Assembly (NCBI RefSeq): GCF_900112815.1 | Contig: NZ_FOND01000004.1 | Coordinates: 275,425-339,424, forward strand | DNA from: Blastococcus tunisiensis | GTDB lineage: Bacteria; Actinomycetota; Actinomycetes; Mycobacteriales; Geodermatophilaceae | Length of the DNA stretch: 64,000 bases | Direction: 5' to 3' | Part shown: piece by piece, positions 15,995 through 24,816 of the stretch | Layout of the letters: every line of letters starts with the position of its first letter | Position numbering within the stretch: position 1 is the stretch's first letter | The notes under the pieces: generated by a model | What the model was told of the DNA's origin: nothing | The model's database searches: none | What the model saw: the letters and a program-made list of their open reading frames with translations, nothing else | Position numbers and translations under genes: made by a program

Positions 15995-16750
15995 GTGGCG
16001 GAGAAGAGCGGGAGCTCAGGCGGTCGCAGGACGTCGGCGGACGGCGGCGCGGCGACCGGCACGGCGGCGGTCAGCTCGTTCCCCGACCGGGGTGCGGACG
16101 GCGACGGCCTGACCCAGCGCCAGCGCCGCGTCCTGGAGGTCATCCGCGACTCGATCGAGCGCCGCGGGTATCCCCCGTCGGTCCGCGAGATCGGCGAGGC
16201 GGTGGGGCTCTCCTCGGCGTCCTCGGTCGCCCACCAGCTCTCCGTGCTGCAGAAGAAGGGCTGGCTGCGACGCGATCCCAACCGGCCCCGCGCGCTGGAC
16301 GTCCGCCTGCCCGGCGACTCGCCGCACGCCGTCCCGGCACCCGCGGAGCCCGCGGCCGAGGACACCGGCTTGTCGGCACCCACCTACGTCCCGCTGGTGG
16401 GCCGCATCGCCGCAGGTGGTCCGGTGCTGGCGGAGCAGGCCGTCGAGGACGTCTTCCCGCTCCCGCGCGAGCTGGTCGGCGAAGGCACCCTGTTCATGCT
16501 GAAGGTGGTCGGTGACTCCATGGTGGAGGCGGCCATCTGCGACGGCGACTGGGTGGTGGTCCGGCAGCAGCCGAACGCCGAGAACGGCGAGATCGTCGCC
16601 GCGATGATCGACGGCGAGGCCACCGTCAAGACCTACAAGCGGCGCGACGGGCACGTGTGGCTGCTGCCGCACAACCCTGCGTACGAGCCCATCCCGGGTG
16701 ATGAGGCCACCGTCCTCGGCCGGGTGGTCAGCGTCCTGCGCCGCGTCTGA
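15995..16750 (+). CDS. lexA: LexA repressor, self-cleaving
   Basis: 251 aa. SOS master repressor. The N-terminal winged helix ([25 protein letters not shown] ... [11 protein letters not shown], about residues 35-95) binds SOS boxes. The C-terminal S24 peptidase domain has the cleavage bond Ala140-Gly141 in RIAAGGPV, nucleophile Ser175 in GDSMVEA and general base Lys212 in TVKTYKRR. RecA filaments stimulate self-cleavage. The GTG at 15995 follows GAGGAGG by 4-5 nt and is preferred over in-frame codons up to 61 codons earlier, which would read through the operators. A poorly conserved 30-residue leader precedes the DNA-binding domain. Confidence 0.96.
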   Translation: MAEKSGSSGGRRTSADGGAATGTAAVSSFPDRGADGDGLTQRQRRVLEVIRDSIERRGYPPSVREIGEAVGLSSASSVAHQLSVLQKKGWLRRDPNRPRALDVRLPGDSPHAVPAPAEPAAEDTGLSAPTYVPLVGRIAAGGPVLAEQAVEDVFPLPRELVGEGTLFMLKVVGDSMVEAAICDGDWVVVRQQPNAENGEIVAAMIDGEATVKTYKRRDGHVWLLPHNPAYEPIPGDEATVLGRVVSVLRRV

Positions 16751-16756
16751 CGCCCA

Positions 16757-16796
16757 GCCCCGTCCGGTCGGGACGAGCGAGCCCACCGGACGGGGC
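16757..16796. terminator. Hairpin terminator after lexA
   Basis: Perfect 12-bp inverted repeat GCCCCGTCCGGT with a 16-nt loop, between convergent lexA and the gene ending at 16805. Probably acts both ways. Confidence 0.55.
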
Positions 16797-16804
16797 GGTG
16801 CGGG

Positions 16805-17857
16805 TCAGGGACGCCGGCGCAGCATCCCGCCGATCCAGAGCACCACGGTGGCCACGGCGGCCGCGATCAGCGCCGAGGTCCACGGGGACAGCCCGGAGCT
16901 GCTCAGATCGGCGAAGCTCGGCACCGGCGACTCTCCTGCCGCCGGCGGAGCGGCGGTGGCGGCGGGCGTCAGCGGCACCCGGGTGAGGTCGCTCGGCAGC
17001 CCCTCGCTGGCCACCAGCAGGCTCTGCCCGTCCGCCGCGAAAGTGATCGCCTCCCCCTGGGGAGAGTCGGGCAGCGGGATGACCACCGGCTCCGCGGAGA
17101 GGGCGCCGACGACGTCGTTGCCTGCCAACGGCCAGACGTAGGCGTCGGTGTAGGTCCGCAGCGCCAGCCGCAGGCCGTCCCCGGACACCGCACCGCCGGT
17201 GACCAGCAGCTGACCGGCCCGGCCGACGGGCCCTCCGGGCGTGCCCGTGAGCGTCATGTTCACGCTGGCCACCTTGGCCAGCGCCACGGTGCCACCGTCC
17301 ACCAGCGCCGAGGTGGGGCTGTAGACGCCACTGGCGCCCAGCACCTCCTTGGTCACCACGTACGGCGTCCCGTCCGGCGCGAGCAGGAGAGCCTCGGCGT
17401 CGTGCGGGCCGTCGGGATAGGTGAGCCGGTGGACGCCGGTGGTGCCGTCCGGGCGGACGGCCAGCAGTGCCACGGTGGTGCGGGTGGCCGCGTTGTCCCC
17501 CGTGTCGGCCAGCCAGACGGTCCCGTCGGCCGCGACCGCCATGTCCTCCGGGTCGTAGGGGTCGACGGGAGCGGTATGGGTGTCGATCACCTGGCAGGCG
17601 GGGTCGAGCAGGTGGACGGCCACCTCCTCGCCGCCGTCGTTCATGGCGAGGACCCCGTCGCCGACGTCGACCAGACCGGAGATCTCGGCGAGTCGCGGGT
17701 CGGTGATCTGGCACTGGACGGTGGGTGCCGCGGCGGCGGCCGCGACCTCGGCGGAGGCGGGCACGGCGCAGCAGAGGACGGCACCGACACCGAGGACGCC
17801 CCCGGCGACCGACCGCCGTCCTCGCACGCCGCTACGCGGTCTGCCGGCCTCGGGCAC
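16805..17857 (-). CDS. Secreted or membrane-anchored hypothetical protein, beta-propeller-like
   Basis: About 350 aa. It starts with a signal peptide: basic RPRSGVRGRRS, hydrophobic VAGGVLGVGAVLCCAV, then PASAEV. The mature part has repeated strand-like blocks with EISGLVDVGDGVLAMNDGG, EDMAVAADGTVWLADTGDN and GEAITFAADGQSLLVASEG, which resemble beta-propeller or esterase-like phytase modules. It ends in a membrane helix (SALIAAAVATVVLWIGGM) with a basic tail, so it is probably extracellular and C-terminally anchored. The start is uncertain: GTG 17857 or ATG 17884. Both overlap the 3' end of the upstream PAP2 gene, so translation is likely coupled. Confidence 0.75.
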   Translation of the reverse strand: MPEAGRPRSGVRGRRSVAGGVLGVGAVLCCAVPASAEVAAAAAAPTVQCQITDPRLAEISGLVDVGDGVLAMNDGGEEVAVHLLDPACQVIDTHTAPVDPYDPEDMAVAADGTVWLADTGDNAATRTTVALLAVRPDGTTGVHRLTYPDGPHDAEALLLAPDGTPYVVTKEVLGASGVYSPTSALVDGGTVALAKVASVNMTLTGTPGGPVGRAGQLLVTGGAVSGDGLRLALRTYTDAYVWPLAGNDVVGALSAEPVVIPLPDSPQGEAITFAADGQSLLVASEGLPSDLTRVPLTPAATAAPPAAGESPVPSFADLSSSGLSPWTSALIAAAVATVVLWIGGMLRRRP

Positions 17858-18551
17858 GTACCCAGCGTGACAGAACGACTGCATCGAGTCCGTGAACCAC
17901 GCCCAACAGCACGATGCCCACCGCTCCCCCGACGATGGCGTCGGTGATCCAGTGGAAGTCCAGCGAGACCATCGAGACGCCGGTGGCGACCGGCCCGGCG
18001 ATGCTCAGCCACCAGAACGCCCGCTGCACCCGGGCGGGCAGTTCGTACTCGACCGCCAGCCACCGGGCGACGCCCCACATGATGACGGCGTTCGCCACGT
18101 GGCCCGACGGGAACGATGCGCCGTCGACGTGGAAGAAGAGCTCGTCGGGGTGCCCCGGCGCGGTCCGCCCGGTACCGAACTTCACCGCGTAGACGCCCAC
18201 GGTCAGCGTGCCCAGCGCGAGCAGCACGCGCAGCAGAGGGACCACGGTGCGGTGCCGCCAGGCCAGGTAGCCGACCAGGACGGCCAGGACGATGAGGATG
18301 GTCGCCCGACCGCCCAGCTGGGTGACCGCCCAGATGACCGGATAGGCGGCCGAGTCGCGCAACCCCCAGCCGCGGACGGCGTCGGAGACCCACAGGTCCA
18401 GCGGCTCCAGTGCGCCGCCGGCGAGCAGGTCGGCGGTGACCACGCCGCCCACGAGCAGGGCGAGCAGCACCAGCCACCACGGTGGGCGGCCGATCGTGGG
18501 AACGCGGGTGCGCTCGGACACGCCGGCGTCCCGCACCACGCCGCTCGTCAC
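17832..18551 (-). CDS. PAP2-superfamily phosphatase
   Basis: 239 aa integral membrane protein with about six hydrophobic segments. The three-part PAP2 phosphatase motif is present: KFGTGRTAPGH (K-x6-RP-like), SFPSGHVAN (PSGH), and SMVSLDFHWITDAIVGG (SR-x5-H-x3-D-like with the usual H and D). The arginine of the third motif appears as leucine (SLDFH), so activity is not certain. Family members dephosphorylate lipid phosphates such as undecaprenyl pyrophosphate or phosphatidic acid at the outer face of the membrane. The downstream gene overlaps its end on the same strand. Confidence 0.88.
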   Translation of the reverse strand: MTSGVVRDAGVSERTRVPTIGRPPWWLVLLALLVGGVVTADLLAGGALEPLDLWVSDAVRGWGLRDSAAYPVIWAVTQLGGRATILIVLAVLVGYLAWRHRTVVPLLRVLLALGTLTVGVYAVKFGTGRTAPGHPDELFFHVDGASFPSGHVANAVIMWGVARWLAVEYELPARVQRAFWWLSIAGPVATGVSMVSLDFHWITDAIVGGAVGIVLLGVVHGLDAVVLSRWVRARGRQTA

Positions 18552-18628
18552 GTCGCCACCGTACCGGGCCGTGATCTCCCCGTGATCCGGACGAGCCGGT
18601 TCCCCGCCGTCCAGGCCGCGCGACAGGA

Positions 18629-20077
18629 TCAGGCGACCGGGACGGCGAACTGCTCGAGCGTCGCCGCCAGGCCACCGTCCACCCGGGCGCTGAGCCGGGT
18701 ACCGGCGTCCTCGTGCCGTTCGCTGAGCACCTCGCCGTCGCGGTGCACCCGGGCGACCACGTCACCGCGGTCGTAGGGCACCAGCACCTCGACGTCGACG
18801 TCCGGGTGCGGCAGCCGGGTGGCGATCAGCTCGCGGAGGGCCTCGATGCCGGTGCCCGTCCGTGCCGACACCCACACGGCGCCGGGCAGTGCCCTGCGCA
18901 AGGTCAGGATGTCGTCCTCGGTCATCGCGTCGACCTTGTTGACGACGATGACCTCCGGCACGGCCGCGGCGTCGATCTCACCGAGGACCACCCGCACGGC
19001 GTCGATCTGGCCCAGCGGGTCGGGGTCGGAGCCGTCCACGACGTGCAGCAGCAGATCGGCGGCGGCGACCTCCTCCAGCGTGGAGCGGAACGCGTCGACC
19101 AGCTGGTGCGGCAGGTGCCGGACGAACCCGACCGTGTCGGTCAGGGTGTACTCGCGGCCGTCGGGCGACTCGGCCCGGCGGACGGTCGGGTCCAGCGTGG
19201 CGAACAGCGCGTCCTCCACCAGCACCCCGGCGCCGGTGAGCGCGTTGAGGAGGCTCGACTTCCCGGCGTTGGTGTAGCCCGCGATCGCCACGCTCGGCGT
19301 CGCGTTCCGGTCGCGACTGGAACGCTGGGTGGCCCGCGCGGTCGCCATGCCGGCGATCTCCTTGCGCAGCTTGCTCACCCGGGCGCGGATCCGCCGCCGA
19401 TCGGTCTCGATCTTGGTCTCACCCGGTCCACGGGTACCGATACCGCCACCACCGGCGACCCGGCCACCGGCCTGCCGGGACAGCGACTCACCCCAGCCGC
19501 GCAGTCGCGGCAGCATGTACTGCATCTGCGCCAGCTCGACCTGCGCCTTGCCCTCCCGGCTGCTCGCGTGCTGGGCGAAGATGTCCAGGATCAGCGCCGT
19601 CCGGTCGACGACCTTGACCTTGAGGATCTTCTCCAGCTGGTTGAGCTGGCCGGGGGTCAGCTCGCCGTCGCAGATCACGGTGTCGGCGCCGGTCGCGGCG
19701 ACGATGTCGCGGATCTCGTTGGCCTTGCCGGACCCCACGTAGGTGGCCGCGTCCGGCTTGTCGCGACGCTGGCTCACCGCCTCCAGCACCTGGGAGCCCG
19801 CGGTCTCGGCCAGGGCGGCGAGCTCGGCGAGCGACCGGTCGGCGTCGGCCTGCGTGCCCTCCGTCCACACGCCGACCAGCACGACGCGCTCGAGGCGCAG
19901 CCGGCGGTACTCGACCTCGGTGACGTCGGCGAGCTCGGTGGACAGCCCCGCCACGCGGCGCAGCGCACCGCGGGCCTCGAGGGCGTAGGAGCCGGTGGTG
20001 TCGTCGGGCTCGTCCCAGTGCCCGGCCGGTGCGGGACGGGTCTGGTCGTCGAAGGGGACGTCGGGAGCGGTCGTCAT
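18629..20077 (-). CDS. hflX: GTPase HflX
   Basis: 482 aa. Ribosome-associated GTPase that splits stalled or hibernating 70S ribosomes in characterised bacteria. Visible are the N-terminal HflX domain (VGVWTEGTQADADRSLAELAALAETAG; YVGSGKANEI), the glycine-rich hinge GGGGIGTRGPGETKIE, then the G domain: G1 GYTNAGKSSLL, G3 DTVGFVRHLP, G4 NKVD, G5 SARTG. A 90-residue C-terminal domain follows. The ATG at 20077 was chosen; an ATT/TTG stretch just upstream is not convincing. No neighbouring hfq, as expected in actinobacteria. Confidence 0.95.
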   Translation of the reverse strand: MTTAPDVPFDDQTRPAPAGHWDEPDDTTGSYALEARGALRRVAGLSTELADVTEVEYRRLRLERVVLVGVWTEGTQADADRSLAELAALAETAGSQVLEAVSQRRDKPDAATYVGSGKANEIRDIVAATGADTVICDGELTPGQLNQLEKILKVKVVDRTALILDIFAQHASSREGKAQVELAQMQYMLPRLRGWGESLSRQAGGRVAGGGGIGTRGPGETKIETDRRRIRARVSKLRKEIAGMATARATQRSSRDRNATPSVAIAGYTNAGKSSLLNALTGAGVLVEDALFATLDPTVRRAESPDGREYTLTDTVGFVRHLPHQLVDAFRSTLEEVAAADLLLHVVDGSDPDPLGQIDAVRVVLGEIDAAAVPEVIVVNKVDAMTEDDILTLRRALPGAVWVSARTGTGIEALRELIATRLPHPDVDVEVLVPYDRGDVVARVHRDGEVLSERHEDAGTRLSARVDGGLAATLEQFAVPVA

Positions 20078-20218
20078 CGTCTCCAATGTGGCATGCCCCG
20101 TCCTCGGGGGCACCTGAGTTGTGCGCATCGCCCGGTACAACGCACGCGGGGTCCAGGTGCATCCCACCCGCTCCCGGGTAGGGGCGCAACGACGCATCCA
20201 CACGACGAGGGGATCGCC

Positions 20219-20428
20219 ATGAGCGAGACAGGATCCAGCAAGCTCGGCTCGGACAGCGAGGTCGACGACCCGGGACGCGACCCGAAGGGGCTCGGCGGGC
20301 CGTCGCGCAACCCGCTCGGGGGCGGCCCCGATCAGGACAGCGGGCGCGGCGAGGCCGACCCGCAGCCGGGCATCGAGGGCCAGTCGATGATGCCGGAGTC
20401 GCCCAGCGAGGACGACGACCGCGCCTGA
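20219..20428 (+). CDS. Small acidic disordered hypothetical protein
   Basis: 69 aa, rich in G, P, D, S, E (MSETGSSKLGSD ... GGPSRNPLGGGPDQDSG ... ESPSEDDDRA). No hydrophobic core, so it is probably disordered. The ATG follows an ACGAGGGG site 6 nt upstream, which supports translation. It is divergent from hflX and convergent with dapF, ending 10 nt from the dapF stop. Function unknown. Confidence 0.55.
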   Translation: MSETGSSKLGSDSEVDDPGRDPKGLGGPSRNPLGGGPDQDSGRGEADPQPGIEGQSMMPESPSEDDDRA

Positions 20429-20438
20429 CCCCGGGCGC

Positions 20439-21317
20439 TCAGCCGGCCAGCCACTCCGGGCACAGCTCACCGGCGGCCACCAGCACCGCCGGCCCGGTGA
20501 GCAGCGTCGTCCCGGGGGTCACCTGCACCGACAGGCGGCCCCCGGGCACGTCGACGAGGACGGTCCCCTCGGCCCGTCCCGCGGCGGCCAGCGCCGCGTA
20601 GCCGGCGGCGCAGGCGCCGGTGCCGCAGGACCGGGTCTCCCCGACCCCGCGCTCGACCACGCGGAGGCGGATGTGCGCGCCGGCCTCCAGCACGTTCACC
20701 AGCTCCACGTTCACGCCGTCCGGGAAGAGCCCGGCGTCGACGGACGGCGTCCCGCTCAGGTCCAGCCCGTCGACGTCGACGTCGGTCAGGCAGGCCAGGT
20801 GCGGGTTGCCCATCGAGACGGCCAGGCCGGCGAAGGTCCGGCCGGCGACCCCGGCCTCCCCGGCGCCGAACTCCCGTGCCGGACCCATGTCCACCCAGTA
20901 GTTGCCGTCCGCGGTCGCACCGACCCGGCGCGGACCACCTCGGGTGCCCACCAGGATCCCGGCCTCGCAGGTGGCCCGGTCCAGCAGACCCTCGGCGACC
21001 AGGGCGTGCAGGAACAGCCGGATCCCGTTCCCGCACATCTCGGCGGTGGACCCGTCGGCGTTGCGGTGGTCCATGAACCACTCGCAGCTGTCCAGGTGCG
21101 CCCCCAGCACGGCCGCGGCGTCGGGCACGTGCACGCTGCGCACGAGGCGGAGCACGCCGTCGCCGCCGAGCCCGCCGCGCCGGTCGCAGAGCCGCCGCAC
21201 CAGGGCCTCGTCCAGCCGGTGCTCGGGCCACACGGCGCCGTCGGGGTCGGGCAGGACGACGAAGTCGTTCTCCGTGCCGTGGCCGGCGAGCACCCGGGGA
21301 GCGTTGGCGGAGGTCAC
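20439..21317 (-). CDS. dapF: Diaminopimelate epimerase
   Basis: 292 aa. Converts LL- to meso-diaminopimelate for lysine and peptidoglycan synthesis. Two pseudo-symmetric halves each bring a catalytic cysteine: AEMCGNGIRLF and RSCGTGACAAG. GHGTENDFVVLPD at the N-terminus and VSMGNPHLAC in the middle are also typical. The GTG start overlaps the miaA stop by 4 nt (GTGA), so translation is coupled. dapA lies 37 kb away in this window. Confidence 0.95.
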   Translation of the reverse strand: MTSANAPRVLAGHGTENDFVVLPDPDGAVWPEHRLDEALVRRLCDRRGGLGGDGVLRLVRSVHVPDAAAVLGAHLDSCEWFMDHRNADGSTAEMCGNGIRLFLHALVAEGLLDRATCEAGILVGTRGGPRRVGATADGNYWVDMGPAREFGAGEAGVAGRTFAGLAVSMGNPHLACLTDVDVDGLDLSGTPSVDAGLFPDGVNVELVNVLEAGAHIRLRVVERGVGETRSCGTGACAAGYAALAAAGRAEGTVLVDVPGGRLSVQVTPGTTLLTGPAVLVAAGELCPEWLAG

Positions 21318-22234
21318 GGCCCGATCGTACGGGCGGTGATCACCGAGGAGACCGCGTCGACCAGGTCGGGACGCCCGGCGTCGAATGGGCTGATCGTGGC
21401 GTCGCGCCGGAACCAGGACCGCTGCCGCCGCACGAACCGCCGCGTCGTGGACACGGTGCGCTCGCGCGCCTCCGACGGCGTCAGCCCGCCGTCGAGCTGG
21501 GCCAGCACCTGCGCGTAGCCCAGGGCCCGGGAGGCGGTGGGGCCCTCCCGCAAGCCATCCTCGGCCAGCCGGGCCACCTCGTCGACGAAGCCGGCGGCCC
21601 ACATCCGGTCCACCCGGTCGGCCACCCGCCGGTCGAGCTCGGCCGGCTCCCGGTCCAGGCCCAGGACGACGGCCGGGTAGTGCGGGCGGGGCTCGGGCAG
21701 CTGGGCGCGGAACGGCCCGCCGGTGAGCTCGATGACCTCGAGCGCGCGGACGATCCGCCGTCCGTTGGTCGGCAGCACCGCGGCCGCCGCCGCCGGGTCG
21801 AGCCCGGCCAGCCGCTCGTGCAGCGCGGCCGCGCCCACGGTGCCGAGCTCGGCCTCCAGCCGCGCACGCAGCGCCGGGTCGGTGCCCGGGAAGTCGAGCT
21901 CGTCGAGGACGGCGCGCAGGTAGAGGCCCGAGCCGCCGACCAGCAGCGGCACGGTGCCCGCCGCCCGGAGCCGGTCGATCTCGGCACGGGCGCGCTGCCG
22001 GTACTCGGCCACGGACGCCGCCTGCCGGACGTGCCAGAGGTCCAGCAGGTGGTGCGGGACGCCCTCCCGCTCGGCGAGGCCGGGCTTCGCGGTCCCGATG
22101 TCCATGCCGCGGTAGAGCTGCATGGAATCGGCGTTGACGACCTCCCCGCCGAACCGGTGGGCCAGCGCCACCGCCAGCGCCGTCTTGCCCGTCGCCGTCG
22201 GGCCGACGATCGCGACCACCGGCGGGGGCGTCAC
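21314..22234 (-). CDS. miaA: tRNA dimethylallyltransferase MiaA
   Basis: 306 aa. Adds the isopentenyl group to A37 of UNN-reading tRNAs. P-loop GPTATGKT at residues 11-18, the substrate-binding DSMQLYRGMDIGTAKP segment, LLVGGSGLYLRAVLD, and the SRALGYAQ and FVRRQRSWFRRD segments are all present. Its product is the substrate of MiaB (25522-27003). Both ends overlap neighbours by 4 nt (GTGA), so it sits in the middle of a tight three-gene operon with dapF and the extradiol-like protein. Confidence 0.95.
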   Translation of the reverse strand: MTPPPVVAIVGPTATGKTALAVALAHRFGGEVVNADSMQLYRGMDIGTAKPGLAEREGVPHHLLDLWHVRQAASVAEYRQRARAEIDRLRAAGTVPLLVGGSGLYLRAVLDELDFPGTDPALRARLEAELGTVGAAALHERLAGLDPAAAAAVLPTNGRRIVRALEVIELTGGPFRAQLPEPRPHYPAVVLGLDREPAELDRRVADRVDRMWAAGFVDEVARLAEDGLREGPTASRALGYAQVLAQLDGGLTPSEARERTVSTTRRFVRRQRSWFRRDATISPFDAGRPDLVDAVSSVITARTIGP

Positions 22235-22956
22235 GCCGCCACCCAGGAGGCCACGAGGTAGCCGACCCCGAACGGCGCGGCGTCGTGGTGCAGCCGGGCG
22301 CTGATCGTGCGCCCGTCCAGGGCGGCGCCCACCGCGCGCCACACGGGCACGCCGGCGGCGAGCAGGCGTGCCCCCTCCTCCGCGTCGAGGGCGGCGAGGG
22401 CACCGGCGTCCCCGCCGGCCAGCGCCCGGGCGACGGCGGCGTCGAACGGCCCGGCGGCGGCGTCCAGGTAGCCCGGGGCCCCGGTGCTGCGCCGGGCGGA
22501 ACCGTCGCCCATCGCCAGGATCCCCACCGGTGCGGGCAGATCGCGCACCAGCTGTGCCAGGTCGACCGGGCCGACCCCCACGCGGCCGCCGGAGAAGCCC
22601 GCCTCGTCCAGCAGCCAGGCGCCCAGCGTGTGCGCCATCGGTGCCCGGCGGTCGCCTGGCCGGGCCCGTGCCTGGAAGGCGATCTCCAGGTCCAACCCGA
22701 TCCCGCGGAGGGTGCCGGCGTCGCCGGGCCCGAGCCGAGGCCCCGGGGGCGCGCCCTCCCCCACCACCACGACGACCTCGGGGCGCACCGCCAGCAGCTC
22801 GGCGACCGCGGCGGCGCAGGCGCTCCGCAACGCCGTGGTGCTCTCGTCCGCACGGCCCTCGACGGGGGGCAGCAGGAGCGGCGGCGCGGGGCAGAAGGCC
22901 ACGGCGACCGAGGCGCGGGCGCCCGGCGGGGGCGGTCCAGGGGGAAAGGCGCTCAC
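22231..22956 (-). CDS. Class III extradiol dioxygenase LigB-like domain protein (conserved actinobacterial)
   Basis: 241 aa. Resembles the LigB-type fold that recurs next to miaA/dapF in actinobacteria (the Rv2728c position in M. tuberculosis). Near the N-terminus is VAVAFCPAPPLLLPPVEG, followed by VVVVVGEG and GVGPVDLAQLVRD, then VGILAMGDGSARRS. The metal-binding histidines of true dioxygenases are not obvious, so catalysis as a ring-cleaving enzyme is doubtful. The GTG at 22956 is the likely start, and the stop overlaps the miaA start by 4 nt. It is the first gene of the operon. Its function is unknown, despite tight linkage to tRNA modification and DAP synthesis. Confidence 0.75.
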   Translation of the reverse strand: MSAFPPGPPPPGARASVAVAFCPAPPLLLPPVEGRADESTTALRSACAAAVAELLAVRPEVVVVVGEGAPPGPRLGPGDAGTLRGIGLDLEIAFQARARPGDRRAPMAHTLGAWLLDEAGFSGGRVGVGPVDLAQLVRDLPAPVGILAMGDGSARRSTGAPGYLDAAAGPFDAAVARALAGGDAGALAALDAEEGARLLAAGVPVWRAVGAALDGRTISARLHHDAAPFGVGYLVASWVAA

Positions 22957-22997
22957 GCCGGCCAGTCTCCCGGATGCGACGTGGGACACTGCCGGAC

Positions 22998-24809
22998 GTG
23001 TCGAGCACGGACAACCCCGGGAACGGGGCGCAGCAGGACTCTCCGCCGATTGCGGAGACCACCGAGACGGTCAGCACGGAGGTGGTGAGCCCCGCCGTGG
23101 CGGACGCTCCCCCGCCGGGGCAGGCCGCCGAACCCGAGGCTGCCGGCGCCGGGTCGACCACGGCAGAGGCGGAGGCACCCGGCCCCGAGGCGCCCGAGGC
23201 GACCGCCCCCGAGGCGACGGCACCCGACACGGTGAACCCCGACGCGCCGAACCCCGACACGGCGACCCCCACGGATGCGGCGACCCCCACGGATGCGGCG
23301 ACCCCCACGGATGCGGCGACCCCCACGGATGCGGCGACCACCACGGATGCGGCGACCACCACGGATGCGGTGACCACCACGGAGGCGGTGACCGGCTCGG
23401 AGGCGGTGACCCCCGAGGCGGGCACGCCGGCGGCACCGGCGCCCGGCAACGCCGCCCTCGCCGACCCCACCGCCGACACGCCTGCTCCCGCCGCGCCGAA
23501 GCCACGTCCGTCGGCGCCCCGTCCGGTGCCGCGCCCGATGCCGCAGCCCACGGCCGCCGCGCCGGAGCCGGCCGTCGACGTGCCCGCCGTCCCGGCCAGT
23601 GATCCCACGCAGTGGGGCCGGGTCGACGAGGAGGGCACGGTCTACGTGCGCACGGCCGAGGGCGAGCGCGCGGTCGGGTCGTGGCAGGCCGGCGAGCCGG
23701 CGGCCGGGCTGGCGCACTACGGGCGTCGCTACGACGACCTGGCCACCGAGGTTGCCCTGCTCGAGGCCCGGCTCAAGGCGCACACCGGCAACCCGTCGGA
23801 GATCCGCAGCAAGGCCCAGGGCCTCGCGGAGTCCATCCCCACCGCCACCGCCGTGGGTGACCTGGAGGGTCTCGCCGCACGGGCCCGCGCCATGGTGCAG
23901 ACGGCCGACGCGGCGGCCGCGGAGTACCGGGCCGAGAAGGCGGCCGCCCGCGCCGCCCAGATCGCCCGCAAGGAGGCGCTGGCCGCCGAGGCCGAGCAGA
24001 TCGCCGCCGAGTCGACGTCCTGGAAGGCGGCCGGCGACCGGCTCAAGGCCATCGTCGAGGAGTGGAAGACGATCCGCGGGATCGACCGCAAGACCGACGA
24101 CGCGCTCTGGACCCGGTTCGCCGCCGCCCGGGACGCGTTCGGCCGGCGCCGGGGTGCGCACTTCGCCTCCCTCGACGCGCAGCGCGGTGAGGCCCGCGCC
24201 GCCAAGCAGCAGCTGATCGAGGAGGCGCGGCGGCTCGCCACCTCCACCGAGTGGGGGCCGACCAGCGCGGCCATGCGGGCGCTGATGGACCGCTGGAAGG
24301 CCGTGCCGCGGACCGGCCGGGAGGGCGACGACGACCTCTGGAAGGAGTTCCGCGCCGCCCAGGACGTGTTCTTCGCCGCCCGCGCGGAGTCGGACAAGAA
24401 GCGCACCGGCGAGGAACAGGCCAACCAGCAGCAGAAGGAAGAGCTCCTCGCCCAGGCTGAGAAGCTCGACCCCGCCGGCGACCTCAAGGGTGCCCAGAAC
24501 GCGCTGCGCAAGATCCAGGAGCGCTACGACGCCATCGGGCACGTGCCCCGCGGGGTCATGCGGCAGCTCGAGGACCGCATGCAGGCCGTCGAGCAGAAGG
24601 TGCGCGGCGCGGCGGACTCCACCCGCATCCGGACCGCTCCGGAGAACCCGATGGTGACCTCGATGCGCGCCGCGGTGACCAAGGCCGAGGAGCAGCTGGC
24701 CAAGGCCGAAGCAGCCGGCGACGCCCGGCGGATCGAGGAGGCGAAGGCGAACCTGGCGACCCGCCGCGAGTGGCTGGCCGAGGCCGAGAAGTCCGCCGGC
24801 CGGCGCTGA
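22998..24809 (+). CDS. DUF349 domain-containing protein with repetitive N-terminus
   Basis: 603 aa. Residues 1 to ~200 are disordered, rich in A, P, T, E, and contain eight copies of a six-residue unit (PTDAAT and variants). A short folded segment follows (WGRVDEEGTVYVRTAEGERAVG). A long alpha-helical region to the end then carries three DUF349 repeats (e.g. SWKAAGDRLKAIVEEWKTI ... DDALWTRFAAARDAF; WGPTSAAMRALMDRWKAV ... DDLWKEFRAAQDVFF). The helices look like coiled coil and end in LATRREWLAEAEKSAGRR. Function is unknown across actinobacteria. The GTG at 22998 fits the adjacent divergent gene start. Confidence 0.85.
   Translation: MSSTDNPGNGAQQDSPPIAETTETVSTEVVSPAVADAPPPGQAAEPEAAGAGSTTAEAEAPGPEAPEATAPEATAPDTVNPDAPNPDTATPTDAATPTDAATPTDAATPTDAATTTDAATTTDAVTTTEAVTGSEAVTPEAGTPAAPAPGNAALADPTADTPAPAAPKPRPSAPRPVPRPMPQPTAAAPEPAVDVPAVPASDPTQWGRVDEEGTVYVRTAEGERAVGSWQAGEPAAGLAHYGRRYDDLATEVALLEARLKAHTGNPSEIRSKAQGLAESIPTATAVGDLEGLAARARAMVQTADAAAAEYRAEKAAARAAQIARKEALAAEAEQIAAESTSWKAAGDRLKAIVEEWKTIRGIDRKTDDALWTRFAAARDAFGRRRGAHFASLDAQRGEARAAKQQLIEEARRLATSTEWGPTSAAMRALMDRWKAVPRTGREGDDDLWKEFRAAQDVFFAARAESDKKRTGEEQANQQQKEELLAQAEKLDPAGDLKGAQNALRKIQERYDAIGHVPRGVMRQLEDRMQAVEQKVRGAADSTRIRTAPENPMVTSMRAAVTKAEEQLAKAEAAGDARRIEEAKANLATRREWLAEAEKSAGRR
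23268..23411 (+). repeat. 18-bp coding tandem repeat, 8 copies
   Basis: Eight in-frame 18-bp units. The first four (CCCACGGATGCGGCGACC) are identical; then come two TTDAAT/TTDAVT copies and finally TTEAVT and GSEAVT. Divergence rises towards the 3' end. Likely length-variable by slipped replication. Confidence 0.9.
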
Positions 24810-24816
24810 CGCTCCG

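Noticed and set aside
23268..23411. CRISPR array
   Set aside because: Repeats are in-frame, directly adjacent and coding; there are no unique spacers.
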